This document shows positions 22,088-34,116 of a DNA stretch of 64,000 nucleotides, in pieces. Below the pieces are notes generated by a model. That model saw only the letters and a list, made by a program, of their open reading frames with translations, made no database searches and was not told the origin of the DNA. Positions within the stretch are counted from its first letter, which is position 1; each line of letters opens with the position of its first letter. A program made the translations under genes and the position numbers. Source of the stretch: Liolophura sinensis (Eukaryota; Mollusca; Polyplacophora; Chitonida; Chitonidae); assembly GCF_032854445.1 (NCBI RefSeq), contig NC_088301.1, forward strand, positions 5,011,703 to 5,075,702. Direction: 5' to 3'.

Positions 22088-22599
22088 TGTCCATAATCAA
22101 GCGCTAGACCGCCCGTACGGACATAGTACTGCAGTAGTCACGCATTCGAAGCAACTTTTTATAGAGATGACATGACCAATCTGTAATGGTTAGCTGCAAT
22201 TTAACTTTAAACAGGGAGGAAGATAGATTCTTGAAATCTTGAGTCATTTCAATTCAACCGTAAGTACGTTGTTTTAATGGATATGAAAGTTACCAGGACT
22301 GAAGTGACAATATATCCGTATTGCCTACCTTACAGATGTTAAACATTTAAAGACATTTACTGCGGTGAAAAAAAAAACAAAAAATACATAAAAAGAAACA
22401 AAAGTGAAAGTAATGCTATCAAGCATGTCTACTCTCAAAAAGCACATGTGTACCGTTTGGTACAAAAAATTGTAAGTACATGTACATAACAATAATGTAT
22501 ACAACTTTCACGTTACTGTTCCTGTGCAAATGTGTTAAAATTAATGTGCGCCTGTGGTACACATCTTGTTTATCTGTGGTACACATCTTGTGTATCTTT

Positions 22600-22935
22600 C
22601 TGCACTGGGCCGCCAAACAAAACATACAGTATACTCACACCAGTGCAATTGGCGGCCAAACAAACATACAGTATACTCATTCATGTGCACTGGGCCGCCA
22701 AACAAACATACAGCATACTCACTCCTGTGCACTGGGCCGCCAAACAAAACATACAGTATACTCACACCAGTGCACTGGACCGCCAAACAAAACATACAGT
22801 ATACTCACAGCTCTGCAATGAGCGACGAAACAGAACATGCAGTATACTCACACCACTTCCATGGGTGGCCAAAGAGAACATACAGTTCGCTACACACTTC
22901 TGAAAAGGGAGGCGAGATAGAGCTTACAGTATAAT
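22600..22935. repeat. about 41-bp minisatellite, 8 units
   Basis: Unit of the form ACTGGGCCGCCAAACAAAAC-ATACAGTATACTCACACCAGTGC, well conserved on the left and decaying to the right (GAGCGACGAAACAGAACATG near 22820). The flanks to 22.1 kb and 23.88 kb hold nothing recognised. Confidence 0.95.
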
Positions 22936-23889
22936 ACCGCACAGATTGGACCTGAAATGTTAATCATTGCCATAGGGCCTTGTGAGTGGTACACGATCGG
23001 TGGAGTGACGCGATTAATGCTACCTACAGTCCATCTTGTAAAGGTCACCATCATAAGAAATATATGTTTGCCTCAATTTCCCAAAACATTTCACATTTAT
23101 TATTTTCTAAATGGCCTTAAGCGTTATAGTGACAAACATTGACGCACAGGAGGATGATCAAATACCGCTGTATCACGGTTTCAGAATACTGGAATTTAGT
23201 GTTCTGTGTATGTATACAGCTAGAGTCGATCATTCGGTTGAGGCTATACGTTAAGGTTCCATCCCACTGTGGTTGCACGCGTTTTGAGCATACTCAATAC
23301 ATAAAGTGGGTTTGAAAAAAAGTGCGAATATTTGTGTTGACGCATACAGATTTCGCATGTTTTGACTATTTATTTGTTCATTAGGCACAAACGACACCTC
23401 TTTCCTTTAGGAACTTCTCATGTTCACATACGTTCAGATTCTCAGTTTTCTCACCCCAAGTACTCACTCACTCAATTTTCTCTGTCATTCGTCTAATGTA
23501 AATTGCTTTTTACGAAACCTTTTTCAGACATCCATTTTATAGTGAATGAGAACAAAAATAGTTGCCTAAGATTTCTGACAAGTCAAATGATACTTTTTCT
23601 ACCTTCTTTGATAAAAGAGTTCAAACTCAAAACTTCCCTACCCAAAAACTTTGTGATAGGTTGTACCTTTAATGGTTACATGGATGTGTTCGCTGGACAA
23701 CATGTTGATTCTAAAGAACGATATTTTCCTTGCGTGATTTTTCGTGAAGCTATTTCTGGAACTGTTGGGTGATAAAACGTTGACACGTAAGTTACACGTG
23801 CAAATCGGGTTTTTGAGGCTTACATTGAATGCTGTCAGTGTCCAGTTCAATGCAATCATCTACTATTCCACTGGGTATAGGATATTGCT

Positions 23890-24520
23890 CAATGTGTCAT
23901 TTAAATGCCAAGGCAGCACCTGGCTAAAACATATTTCAATCGAAAGCTGGATACTCACGTTTTTCAAAAACTATCACACTTGTTTATTTCAATGAGATTT
24001 GAAAGAATAACATGTAGAACAAAATGGCAATACTGCAAAAAAATGACTGGTGTGATTCGAGGTAGCCATCTTGAGACTTTTATCCAATCAAACACGTTGC
24101 TATCAGGTTGAGCGGCCTAAGCTGTGACATAGCCTTTGCCCATTCACTCGAAGAAGTGACATATCATACCACACAGAACTACTGCGTAAGGCATCATTTT
24201 GAGATCGTTTATAACGATTTAGTTACGTGTAGCCGAAGGGTCATTTCACAACGCGTTGTGGAGCAGATCTGTATCATTACCAGACCACCACAGACGCGAA
24301 GTTAGTCGATTTAAAAGCCGTGTAGGCTAATATTCAACGATGGTATCACAAATTATGTCAGACAGTATCATACCGTCTGGGCCCAAACCGCATTCATGTC
24401 CTCAAATACAGTTTTTGTCGTTCATTCGTTTAGTCAGCAGTTTTTAAACAGCAAATATCAGATTTAGTGCAAAATTCACTGGTGAAGCCGAAGGTTTATG
24501 GCAATGAGAAAACGGTATCT
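23890..24520 (-). repeat. diverged dispersed repeat, inverted relative to 36.2-36.8 kb
   Basis: The reverse complement of 36.2-36.8 kb (and of the second copy at 41.5-42.06 kb) aligns with this segment throughout. Shared blocks are AACATGTAGAACAAA, GGCAATACTGCA, AACACGTTGCTATCAG, CGGCCTAAGCTGTGAC, TTAGTTACGTGTAGCCGAAG, TTTAAAAGCCGTGTA and CAAATTATGTCA. Divergence looks like 15-25 percent. No coding frame, so probably a non-autonomous transposable element of unknown class. Confidence 0.85.
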
Positions 24521-24529
24521 CACCGTACA

Positions 24530-25400
24530 ACGCTTAAAATTAGTTCAAAATGCTATGATATAATTTTTCCTCTGAATTTATTACAACTGAAGAATTTAAA
24601 TTTTGCTCATTCGTCTTTCTCCCATACAAGTGATATTTTTTTTCTGTTTTCTTATATAAAATAGGGTAAAATTATTGAAACGCCGTGTTCAAGCCGGGTG
24701 CTTTCTCTGACATCCGCGGTAACTAGGTCAGCACTGCCAGCGCTACAAACCTGAAGGATAAAATCCAGCGACAGGCGAATGTCTATATCAGCATCAGTGG
24801 TACTTTGATTTATTTCCATTTGTTTCAGAATTGAGCACAACAATCCTATGGTAATTTTGTAAACATTTAATTAGGGTCAAAATCACCAACACAACCGCTC
24901 TGGGGGATACGGCCTGAACCAGGACTACCCCGGCATCTGCAGATAGGCTATTGAAACAGAGTCGCTGGAGTTCCTGGTAAATGATAAAGTAGGCCTGCTG
25001 TATCAACAGTTCAAGCAGTGGAAAGAAATATTCTACCGGCACGTGCAATTTCCCCAAAACTATATTTATCATTTGAGCCTTCATCGTTGAAGTCCACAAC
25101 TATTATTTGTCATTGGCTACAGTTTAGACTATTATACAGAAAATACCTTCGACGTTAGGGAGTTTGAGTAGCCGTGACGTCACCTTGATGTCAATAATGG
25201 AGACGTACTGAAGATGACAAGACGAAGTTTCACTGAACTTTTACAGGTTGGAAAAAAATCTAAAAATATATTTAATGCCGGTTTGAGATACTTTGAATGG
25301 TAGTCTTTCAGCGGACATAAACATTAGTCAGGTGCTGTCTTTCACTCCATTGCCTACTAGACGGTACAGATGTTTGTGGTCCACAAACTGTCGCCTTGAG
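24530..25400. other. non-coding stretch, nothing recognised
   Basis: No exon, repeat or RNA gene could be supported. Confidence 0.4.
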
Positions 25401-25403
25401 CCA

Positions 25404-25803
25404 CTGTATGTATGTATGCTTGGTATTAAACATCGCAATTTTTCAGTCATATGACGACGAGGAGCCAATAGATGTGTGTACATATACTGTGTCTTCTTGT
25501 GGCAGGGTGAGTCCATTCCGCCAAAGAGATGATGGGACTGAAGTATCATGTACCAGACATGATACCCCACCCTGTTACATTATACTGACACCGGCCAATC
25601 AGTCCTGTTTCCTTGCTCTAACCTCTCAGTGCTATGCGCCAGGCGAGGCAACAACAAGTATCATTTTTAAAATCTTTGGTATTCTTGAGTACGGCGTAAA
25701 ACACCAATCAAATAAATAAATAAAGTCTTTGGTATGTCCCGGCCCGGGTTTGATCCCGGGATCTCTCGACTTCGAGGCGTACAGCTCTGCCATCGCCGCG
25801 ACC
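25404..25803 (-). repeat. full-length tRNA-derived SINE
   Basis: Minus strand: the head at about 25803-25735 has an A-box TGGCAGAGCTG and a B-box GATCAAACCCGG. Next comes the TTATTTATTTGATTGGTGTT module followed by TTACGCCGTACTC, and then a long body including GGCCGGTGTCAGTATAATGT and TGCCACAAGAAGACACAGTA. The element ends in a CATA-type repeat at 25404-25418. It is the most complete representative of the long SINE family also seen at 32.3, 35.2, 40.4 and 42.5 kb. Confidence 0.88.
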
Positions 25804-25809
25804 CAATGA

Positions 25810-26875
25810 TTTCCAGTAATACAATTGATAAACTAGCCAATCAGGCAAACAGTCAGTTATACACAATCGATCAGTCTTATACAATATGGCTGAGTGATGA
25901 ATTGTTGTATATCCGTTTAATTTCTTTGTACGAAGACCTGCCATTCAAACATGACCTTTCCTGACTGCAGCAGGCCATGGATAACTAAACTGAACAAGTA
26001 GATAGATAAAAATAAAAGTGTAGAAAATTATAGAAAATCAGCATTTTCTCCATTCATAATTAATTCCGTGTCTTAACTTAGGAAGTTGCATAACTGGGCC
26101 GTCTTGTCTGACCCACTTATAGATTCCGGATGAGGACGCATAAGGAATAAAGGTTAATGGTGGGAAGGTAATAGTGAATGCAGTAAAAATAAATGCCACA
26201 AGGCTGATCTTTGAATGGGCGAAGGTTTTATTTAACGCCCAACCAAGTTCCAGGAGATAGCGCCGTTCTGAGCGAACCTTATCACGTTTGTCAAACTCAT
26301 ACATTACTAAAATGCGATGAGAGAAATCGTTGTGTTTTTCTGTAATTTTTTGTGCTCTTGTGTTAGCATCAAGCTAGATGTAGACAGGCGGATATCGATC
26401 GAGTAGAAGAGTCCCGACCTGCTCAGCCCAGCGCCTGATAGTAATGACTAGTCTCTTAATAAGACAACAGACCCCGCCACACGAGGTTTCCCCCATTGAC
26501 GTCATAGACTTCGCCGATGACGTAGGAAGTGATACGCTTAAAGGTCAATGCAATTGTGACCGACTTTCAAGACATGGTTAAGCGATGGATGTAAACAACG
26601 AAGAAGGACGTTTTGAATGGTATGCACCCAGTGCACTAGCATAGGTTATATGATCGCCCCGGCTGCCAGGATTCGGTGCCAAGCCACTGGCTGTCTACCT
26701 GTCCAACCGTAAAGAGGCACAGAGCCATAACTTCCAACCATTACTTTTGACTTTCAGAAGGTGCACTGTTCGCTAGAATAAGGAATCATTCCTGATTATC
26801 CTGAGGAAAAACTGCAGCGATTGACGGTTCTAGCTTCAGACCAAAGGAAGGTCGAGGGTTTCTAACTCTGGGAGT
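25810..26875. other. unique non-coding stretch with CRE-like motifs
   Basis: No exon found. Around 26490-26560 there is a TTGACGTCATAG site and a GATGACGTAGG site about 30 bases apart, in repeat-free sequence. The motifs are seen; a regulatory role is only a possibility. Confidence 0.25.
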
Positions 26876-26890
26876 GGGGGGGGGGGGGGG
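26876..26890 (+). repeat. poly-G tract, 15 bases
   Basis: Uninterrupted G run following GGAGT. Confidence 0.95.
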
Positions 26891-27384
26891 ACAGTTTGGC
26901 CCGTAGATCATGGAATAAAGTGTTGAGAGACATCATGAGAGAAGGGGTGGACTATACAAGTCATTCACTGAAAATGGATAGAGAGATATAGGGAATCAAT
27001 GGAACCCTGGCAAAACTACGTCAATGCGTGGACGTCTCAAAGGTGAAAATCTCCAAATGACAGTTGGCTGTTTTTCCCAGCGGAAGGGTCTTACGGAATG
27101 CTGTTCAGAGGGCAAGCATGCATTCCCAAGCACCGGACGTCTGAATGGTCTCTGAGGAGCACAGCTTTAACCAAATCTCGTCAGAGGGTAATATCCAAAT
27201 ATATTCAGAATTTCACAACTTTCAAAGACAGACAAGCGGTTGCGAGACATATAAGATTGTGTTTCCTCAACGTTGTGCAGTGAATAAATTTGTGCGCCAT
27301 ATGAAGTAAACCTTTCATGCTGTTTGGAAAGTACTAATGCTGAGAATTAAAGCGAATTTCTGTTTGCTAACATAGCGATGCGCG

Positions 27385-27462
27385 AAGGGGTTGGTGGACG
27401 GGGTGAGGGTGGGGGCTGGGTGGGGGCTGGGTGGGGGCTGGGTGGGGGCGGGGCGTGGTTTG
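27385..27462 (+). repeat. G-rich minisatellite
   Basis: GGGTGGGGGCT repeats about four times between GGTGAGGGTGGG and GCGGGGCGTGG. Regularly spaced runs of at least three G make it a candidate G-quadruplex former. The remainder of 26.9-28.88 kb holds nothing recognised. Confidence 0.9.
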
Positions 27463-28879
27463 TTAGCCAATAGAAGACCTGTGGCTAAATCGCTACTGTT
27501 TCCATACTTCGCTGCATCGCTATGTCCACACTGGAAATTGGTTCTGCTACAAGGTCTGATATCATTGTAGTACAGTTGAAAATTACAGCAAAGCTGACAC
27601 AAGAAACAGGTGACTAAGCGTGCTGATTTTCACTTCAGAGCTGTTTCAGAGTAATTTGATGTAAACATCTACATGTGGTAAACGTACATTGCGTATACGA
27701 TGAACATGTCAACAGTAAACTAGAGGTATTGTGGCCACTCAGAGCAGAATGGACGCTTTGTTAAGATATTGTTTACAACGTTGTTGTATTTTTGACTATG
27801 CCACAGCGGAAATGTAAATTCAAAAGCGAAGGGTAAATTCACTAAACCGCGAAGTATAAATTCAACGGTTAAACCAAGTTTTTCTTGCATATACACAAAT
27901 TGTACATGCATTACAAAACTATACGTTTTACTGTTTGGGCGTGGACCAGTATGTATCTATACCCGCAGAACAAACAAACTTCTTTCAACTCAGCTTGGCC
28001 CTGAAGTGCACTGAGGGGCATCTCGAAAAGAAGGAAGAAAGAAAATATATGTACAATGTTGTTGGAAAAACTGAACTTTTTCAGTCGGTAAAATTCCCAT
28101 GGAAGCAATCGCCATAATGATAAGTATGTCCCTATTTTTTTTTTACATGGCTTTATCATATCATGTTACAGATCAAGTACGAGTTTTTGGATCCCTAACT
28201 ATCACCAATCTGGACAAAGTTATGACCGTTCTTTCCAAATATGGACTTTAAAAGTAGTTTTTCGAATATTTTTGGGCAACGGTTCATCATAATGAATTAG
28301 ATTGATACATGGCTTCACCGTAAAAAAGTTACAGATCAAAACTGAGTTTGGGACACCCGCGTCTTTGGGCCGTCTTTAGAAGTGCTGCTTAAAATTATGG
28401 CGTTTTTTGTTCTGCTGGTTATGGACTTACTGTGGTAAAGCTATTATTGTGATGTGTGAAACCGTAACGATCATCTATTGCACTGGCACTAGAACCAGAA
28501 TACTCGTTTACCGCCAAACAATCTCCACAGACCAGGGCAATCAGACAATAATGCATCAACCTATTTGCGATATTGAGAATATATCAGAAACTGTCCTGCT
28601 TCGATGTATCACAATATTATCATCTCTTTTCCACAATTCATCTATTTATTGGCCTTGGAAGCCTGGTATCGGGCAGGTTGGAAGGCGGGGAGTAGGGTTG
28701 GGGGAGGGGCACAAGGTACCGTGCCTGGGGAAAGGGAATCAGGTAGCGTAATCTTAATCATGCACTCTCCAGAGACTATGACCTCGTCGACCACTACTGT
28801 TATCGGCGGGTTGTTTGTCTTCTTCGTTCCACATCATTCTCTACTATGTCAACCGTTTATCTGAATTGGTCCTGTTTGT

Positions 28880-29440
28880 TTATCTTTGCGTGTGGGGCCT
28901 ACGGGTAGGCCTGCGGTGCGCGCGGGCGGGCTCAGCAGCCCCGTCCATTCATTGATGGCAAATAAACACCGGCTTTAATTGAGCTCATCCTTTGCACAGG
29001 TGCCGGCCACGCAATAGACTGGAGCTTCCAGCTGTTAAGAGCCTGAAAAAATCTCTTCCGTAGATCAAACGGCTTATCGCTCTGACCTTTTTCGCACCCT
29101 CAACTCCTGTAGAAAACGCTGGCGGTTAAGGGGGGGGGGGGGGGGGGTCGCCTGAAACGGAGCAGGCTTAATCAACCACTCCCAGGCACGCTGACAGCCA
29201 TCGTAGCGCCCCCATCACACCTCGCCTGGCGCTGCAGGGCAGAACATGTCTTAGGATTGTGTACGATTCTCCATTCATCAATGGGGAGGAGGTCAGAGCA
29301 TTTTGTACAACACACTGCCATGTTGCAATTCACGACTAAATTAATGGTGATTCATGATTGAATCCATTATTCCTTTAATTCATGAAAATGAAATAAGAAT
29401 TAGGAATGTAGGAGCTTAAGGCGTTCTCGTAAGTTGTGTC
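28880..29440. other. CpG-richer unique segment with homeobox-like motifs
   Basis: 28.88-29.25 kb is markedly richer in G, C and CpG (GGTGCGCGCGGGCGGG) than its surroundings, includes an 18-base G run at 29130-29147, and has no coding frame. 29.33-29.40 kb has several TAAT-type cores (CTAAATTAATGG, TTTAATTCATG). This could be a regulatory element, but nothing proves it. Confidence 0.25.
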
Positions 29441-29449
29441 TCGCTAAAG

Positions 29450-31720
29450 GCTTTTATTTATTTGATTTGATGTGAACACCACACTTAAGAATTTTTCGCT
29501 TTTTTTTATAAACGACCGCTTATTGTCAACCATCACAAACAATGCTATCTTTTTTCCTCATATAAAAAAGAGTTACGCCATATGAACAAACATTTCAAAT
29601 TAGAATCGCAAGGGCCATCTTGCATTTGGTTGGTCCTGACGCAAAGATAGCTAATCCAATAGAATGAACGATGTTTTGTATCTGTTATTGTTGAATTCTC
29701 TCCTTTTACAACATGTTTAAACAAAGTTTTTAGGAATTTATGATCCCTAGTTGAAATCTTTCCTGGGCTTGAAAATCCTCAAGTACATGGTTGTCACCAA
29801 TGCGCCACGAACAGTGAGACATTGAACGATATCAGCACTAAATCCGATATTCATATACCACTCGTCGCTCGGTACCAAGATGTGTGTTAAGAAACCACAA
29901 TCACAGTCCCCATTTTCGACACAATCACCAGTGCCAGTACACGAAGATATACGAATGAAATAAATCTAGCGACATACAAAAATGAGGCGCCGTGAGTTTT
30001 AAAAATGCGTCAGGGAGACCAATATTCTGGGCATGGAGTATGGTGTAATGGATTAATGTTAATTCCACCCTGGCGTATAGCCAGAGCTGTAACATAAATA
30101 GATGTAGACCAGTCGTGTTGTGATCGTACATCTGTGTTCAAACAAGCACCAAACGGCTGGAAGGAATTTATGGTCTTTTCGTGATCTGAATGACAAAATG
30201 TGTAATTACGATCTTAAAATTAAAGTATCAGTTGTACATGTATTCTATTCAATGAAAAAGAAAAAAAAGTGAACTTTTAGTTGTCATTCCACAGAATATC
30301 CCTTAATTTGTCTTCATTTCAAGTTTGACTTGAAAGGTTTCTACCCATAAGGACGCTTTTCGTAGGAATTACAATGAAAGCTCCACAGAACCATATGTGT
30401 ATTATGTGTAAAGAATTTATATCAAAATATTACTTGGGTTATATCAATGCGCACGAAAATAAAATAGCTAAGTAAATATATTAGCACAAAACAGGTGGAT
30501 TTAATACAGGTTATACAGGTAACATTGCCTAGAACCAATTAATACACACATAGCTAGTGTCAGCATGTACATTAGCGTCTCTACCACCGCCCCAACCCCG
30601 TCTCCACCCCTCCCCATACCCGAGTGCATGTACAGTTCGAACAGTGGTTAACAAGTTGGATGTGCTCAACCCGAGGTGATGACGCTTTACCACAGCGATC
30701 CCTTAGCACGATTAACATCAATGGCATTTCCCAGGAAAACATTCTTCTAGGCTGGCTAATAGCGAATTCAGTGCTCTGTATAATGATAATTAAATGTCGT
30801 CTTTTGTTTTCGCATTGTCCAAGGTTTTGAGTGGTTGGCCCCCAGAATTGCGTCAAAATATTGTCAATTTATATTTCTTGGCATCCCCATTCAACCACAG
30901 TATCTCCATGAAGGACAGTCGCTTAAGTATTCCTCTTGATTAGTGTAGATCTTTTCGGCTCAAATCCCATGAGTACTCACTCTGTCTTTGTCCCGCCGCT
31001 TAATCTTTTTCTACATGACGACAATGACGTAAGCTATCCCTCTGAAGGAGACATCTAGGTTTTGCTTTTCACGGAATGTTGACTGGCCAGCGGAAGATAA
31101 TCTCGATTTGTAGGCCACCGATAGACAATACAGGGCCCTCCGACAAAGCATTAACCTTCTAAGACCTATGTAATATAATTAGGGCGAAAGATCAAAGGCA
31201 TGTTTTATGGTCTGCAGGTGAAGCGGATGTGATGGTTGTAAAGACCACTCTATCGCTTGTCTTGTGAGACATCATTCCAATATCGATCCGCGCAAACTCA
31301 CCCCACACAAGAGGGCCTCACTGACGTCAAACAGTTTCTGACCAATCGCTGTAAAGGTTCAGGAGGGTCAAGCGGGTGGCCCAGAGCTCTGGGGGCCACT
31401 CATCAGATCGTGTGGTCGATAGACCTAAATTATTGAATGGATGGGGCTGAGCGACGAACAACATTTACATTAACTGCGGACAAAAAATGGACAAGCCTGT
31501 GGCACTTTACAAGAAATATGATGTCTAATTCACACTGAATATGGCTTCATTCATCCATGTTTGATGACCTTGTTTTCTACTCTATTTTGTAAGAGTGTAT
31601 TTTTGTGTTCCTTTTAACACCTTGGATCAGGAGGGTGATTTAACCGCACCAGCGATGTGACAATGACACGAAACCATTGACATGGCATCACTGATATAGC
31701 ACTATAAAGTGGTATCAAAC
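29450..31720. other. non-coding stretch, nothing coding recognised
   Basis: A TTTATTTATTTGATTTGAT piece at about 29455 is a SINE tail remnant. 31.0-31.45 kb is unique and rich in motif-like sites: AGATCAAAGGCATG, CCAATATCGATCC, TGACGTCA and GACCAATCGC. No exon or RNA gene could be supported. Confidence 0.35.
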
Positions 31721-31732
31721 TACGAATATGGT

Positions 31733-31972
31733 GGAACCCCTGTGGTAAGCGTGCTAGCTCATCAGAACAATGACCTGGGAGCCCATCACAACCAATGTCT
31801 CGGTCACTGTTTAGCTCATTTTAACTTTCTCTCCGGTCGTATGTGGGGAGGTCTGCCAGTAACCTGTGGATGAGATCGTGGTTTTTCTCACAACAATAAT
31901 TCTGACCGCAGTCGAATAAGTGAACAATTTTTGAATACGTCGTAAAATATCAAACTAATACATAAAATAAAT
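31733..31972 (+). repeat. tRNA-derived SINE inserted in the 18-bp array region
   Basis: Head with AAGCGTGCTAGCTCATCAG and AACAATGACCTGGGAGCC, body with CTCTCCGGTCGTATGTGGGG, tail TTGAATACGTCGTAAAATATC. ATCACTGATAT occurs on both sides (about 31690 and 31984), which suggests insertion into the neighbouring array's ancestral sequence. Confidence 0.8.
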
Positions 31973-31979
31973 ATTGATG

Positions 31980-32232
31980 TAGTATCACTGATATGACACC
32001 ATGCAGTGATGTGACACCATGCAGTGATATGACACCATGCAGTGATATGAAAGCTTGCGGTGATATGACACCATGCAGTGATATGAAGCCTTGCGGTGAC
32101 ACGAAGCCTTGCGGTGATATGACACCATGCAGTAATATGAACCCTATCGGTAATATGATACCATGCAGTCATATGAAACCTTGCGGTGATATGACACCAT
32201 GCAGTGATATGAAACCTTGCGGTGAAATCATT
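31980..32232 (+). repeat. 18-bp tandem repeat, about 14 units
   Basis: GATATGACACCATGCAGT units alternate with variants GATATGAAACCTTGCGGT. The unit is a multiple of three, so open frames run through it; these are not called as genes. Confidence 0.95.
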
Positions 32233-32261
32233 AATATGGCATACATATGTAGGCCTATATA

Positions 32262-32445
32262 TGCTTAAGGTTTCACAATTTTTCAGTCATATGATGACGA
32301 GGAGTCATTACGTGTGTGTACATATCCTGTGCTTTCTTGACTCTATACACTGAAGTACATGTATCATGCCGAAGACACTAAACATGACACCCTACTCATT
32401 CATATTATAACCTCTCAGTGCTAAGCGCCAAACGAGGCTCATCGA
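32262..32445 (-). repeat. SINE fragment (long family)
   Basis: Matches the 25.4-kb element: TTTTTCAGTCATATGATGAC, GTGTGTACATATCCTGTG and CCTCTCAGTGCTAAGCGCC, with internal deletions and no tRNA-like head. Confidence 0.8.
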
Positions 32446-32454
32446 TATGACATC

Positions 32455-32695
32455 AATGGTGTAACATCGATGAACAACAGTGACCTTTGGAGTCCATCAG
32501 CTGATTCAGATTTTGAATTTAAACTCAGCGAGAGATGTATCGTTTCGGTTTAACCAGAAGTATAATTATATATCTGGTGGCATACCTTAAATCCCCACCC
32601 CCCCTCCCACATGCTGACAGCATCGTATACGTGAAATATTCTTGAACACGGCGCAAAACACTCATCAAAATAAATCAATAAATCAATAAATTAAA
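32455..32695 (+). repeat. SINE, diverged
   Basis: Degenerate head region (AACAACAGTGACC), then ACATGCTGACAGCATCGTAT and the tail ATTCTTGAACACGGCGCAAA ending in AATAAATCAATAAATCAAT. Confidence 0.65.
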
Positions 32696-33404
32696 TTACT
32701 TCTCCTAAATCACGTGCGTACACTATACATGTATGCATCCCTGATGAAAACGAATGTTCGAAAGTGCATGCATATGGAATACAACTGTGTGGAAAGTTTT
32801 CATGTTTTCTACGTCAGAAAATTAAACGTTTCACCTAAAAACACACATATACAGTGTACATAAGCGAATTTAAAATAAGTCGGAAAAACATTAGAGAAGT
32901 CGGCTCGCGGGCATAAAAACATCTCAAGGTTCATATCATGTTGTGCATAACTTCCAAGACGCGAGTTGACATAGCATCCGCGTTTGAAAGTGGTTGTTTA
33001 GAAATTATTAATATCTGCCTGATCCCCATTGCTTCAAGAGCACAACAGGCTTTTAGCATTATGACGATACTGGTCTTGTGCGCATGCTCCGGGGTCTGGT
33101 CAGCCATATTGTTTATCGAGTATATTGTAAAATGAAAGTAGACTTGATTCTATCCCATTCTACGTGCGTGTTTGTAAACAGTTTTGACTGATAACATATG
33201 AGTAGCTAGTTGGAATGGATAAGACGAAGCCAATAACTATTGTGCTAAATTTTGTTCCGCAGATAGTGAAAGACATTCAAGTCTAAACTCCCGAGGGCAA
33301 CAAGACAAGTACCTAAAAGAAACGCGTATAACGATCGAGTTTTATCCAGAAAATCACGTAGGGAACTGTATATCAACAAAGAAAAAAAATACTTTATTGG
33401 TTAC

Positions 33405-33592
33405 ATGTTTACTCAGTGATAGGATACGGACATATATGGTGTTAGTAACCAACATATATTGACGCCGAGCCCAATATAAGGGTTACTGTCACCATACATG
33501 TATATTTGCGTATCCTATCACTGAGTACCGGAAATCGAACGAATGGACCATACATGTATATTTGCGTATCCTATCACTGAGTAACCAAACGA
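33405..33592. repeat. foldback cluster inside copy 1
   Basis: ACTCAGTGATAGGATACG at 33411 is inverted twice downstream as CGTATCCTATCACTGAGT, within two direct 36-bp repeats beginning ACCATACATGTATATTTG. The same structure is in copy 2 at about 38334-38521. Confidence 0.9.
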
Positions 33593-33978
33593 ATTTATCC
33601 GGCAAAAGATCCACCAATTCAGTGCAAAAGGTGAATCCCTTCAGTGATGTGACAATGGGATAGGGGCAGAAGTCCGAAGTGGAACGCATTACTTCATTTC
33701 AGTGACGCTGGACATTCCACTTCAACATCTTTTACGTCGCGCAACAAAAGAGTTGTGACGTGAAGTCCTACGTCACTCTAGCGTCACCTGTTGTGAGAGG
33801 AAAATCTGCCGGTACCCTATTGTTTTTACAACCGAACAAAGGGAGACAACCTACTTAGTAGATTCATTTGACATCGTCTGTAGGATACCTGAATATACAC
33901 GTCCCCCACGTGACCGTTGTTGTCCAATGAAAAACACAGTATTTTGTTTGACGCGGAATAATATTAGGTTATTGTGGA

Positions 33979-34116
33979 GTGTTTTGTACATTATGAAGTG
34001 GTATTGTACGAGTCCATGTTGTGTTGAAAATCCGTATTGGACCAGGCGTCGAGTCCAGTGCGGATTTCCAACACAACATGGACCAGTACAATACCACTCC
34101 ATAATGTACAAAACAC
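33979..34116. repeat. 138-bp near-perfect palindrome (copy 1)
   Basis: Two arms of about 64 bases, starting GTGTTTTGTACATTATGAAG on the left and ending CTTCAT/CTCCAT-type complement on the right, are separated by about 10 bases near 34047. They differ at only a few positions. It would form a long hairpin. It is found again at 38908-39045. Confidence 0.92.

Noticed and set aside
22600-22935. CRISPR-like regular repeats
   Set aside because: Units are contiguous tandem copies without unique spacers, in a eukaryotic genome; the same applies to all arrays in the window.
28160-28380. Imperfect 150-bp duplication (ACATGGCTT... then GTTACAGATCAA twice)
   Set aside because: Only two short blocks agree; it may be chance or very old.
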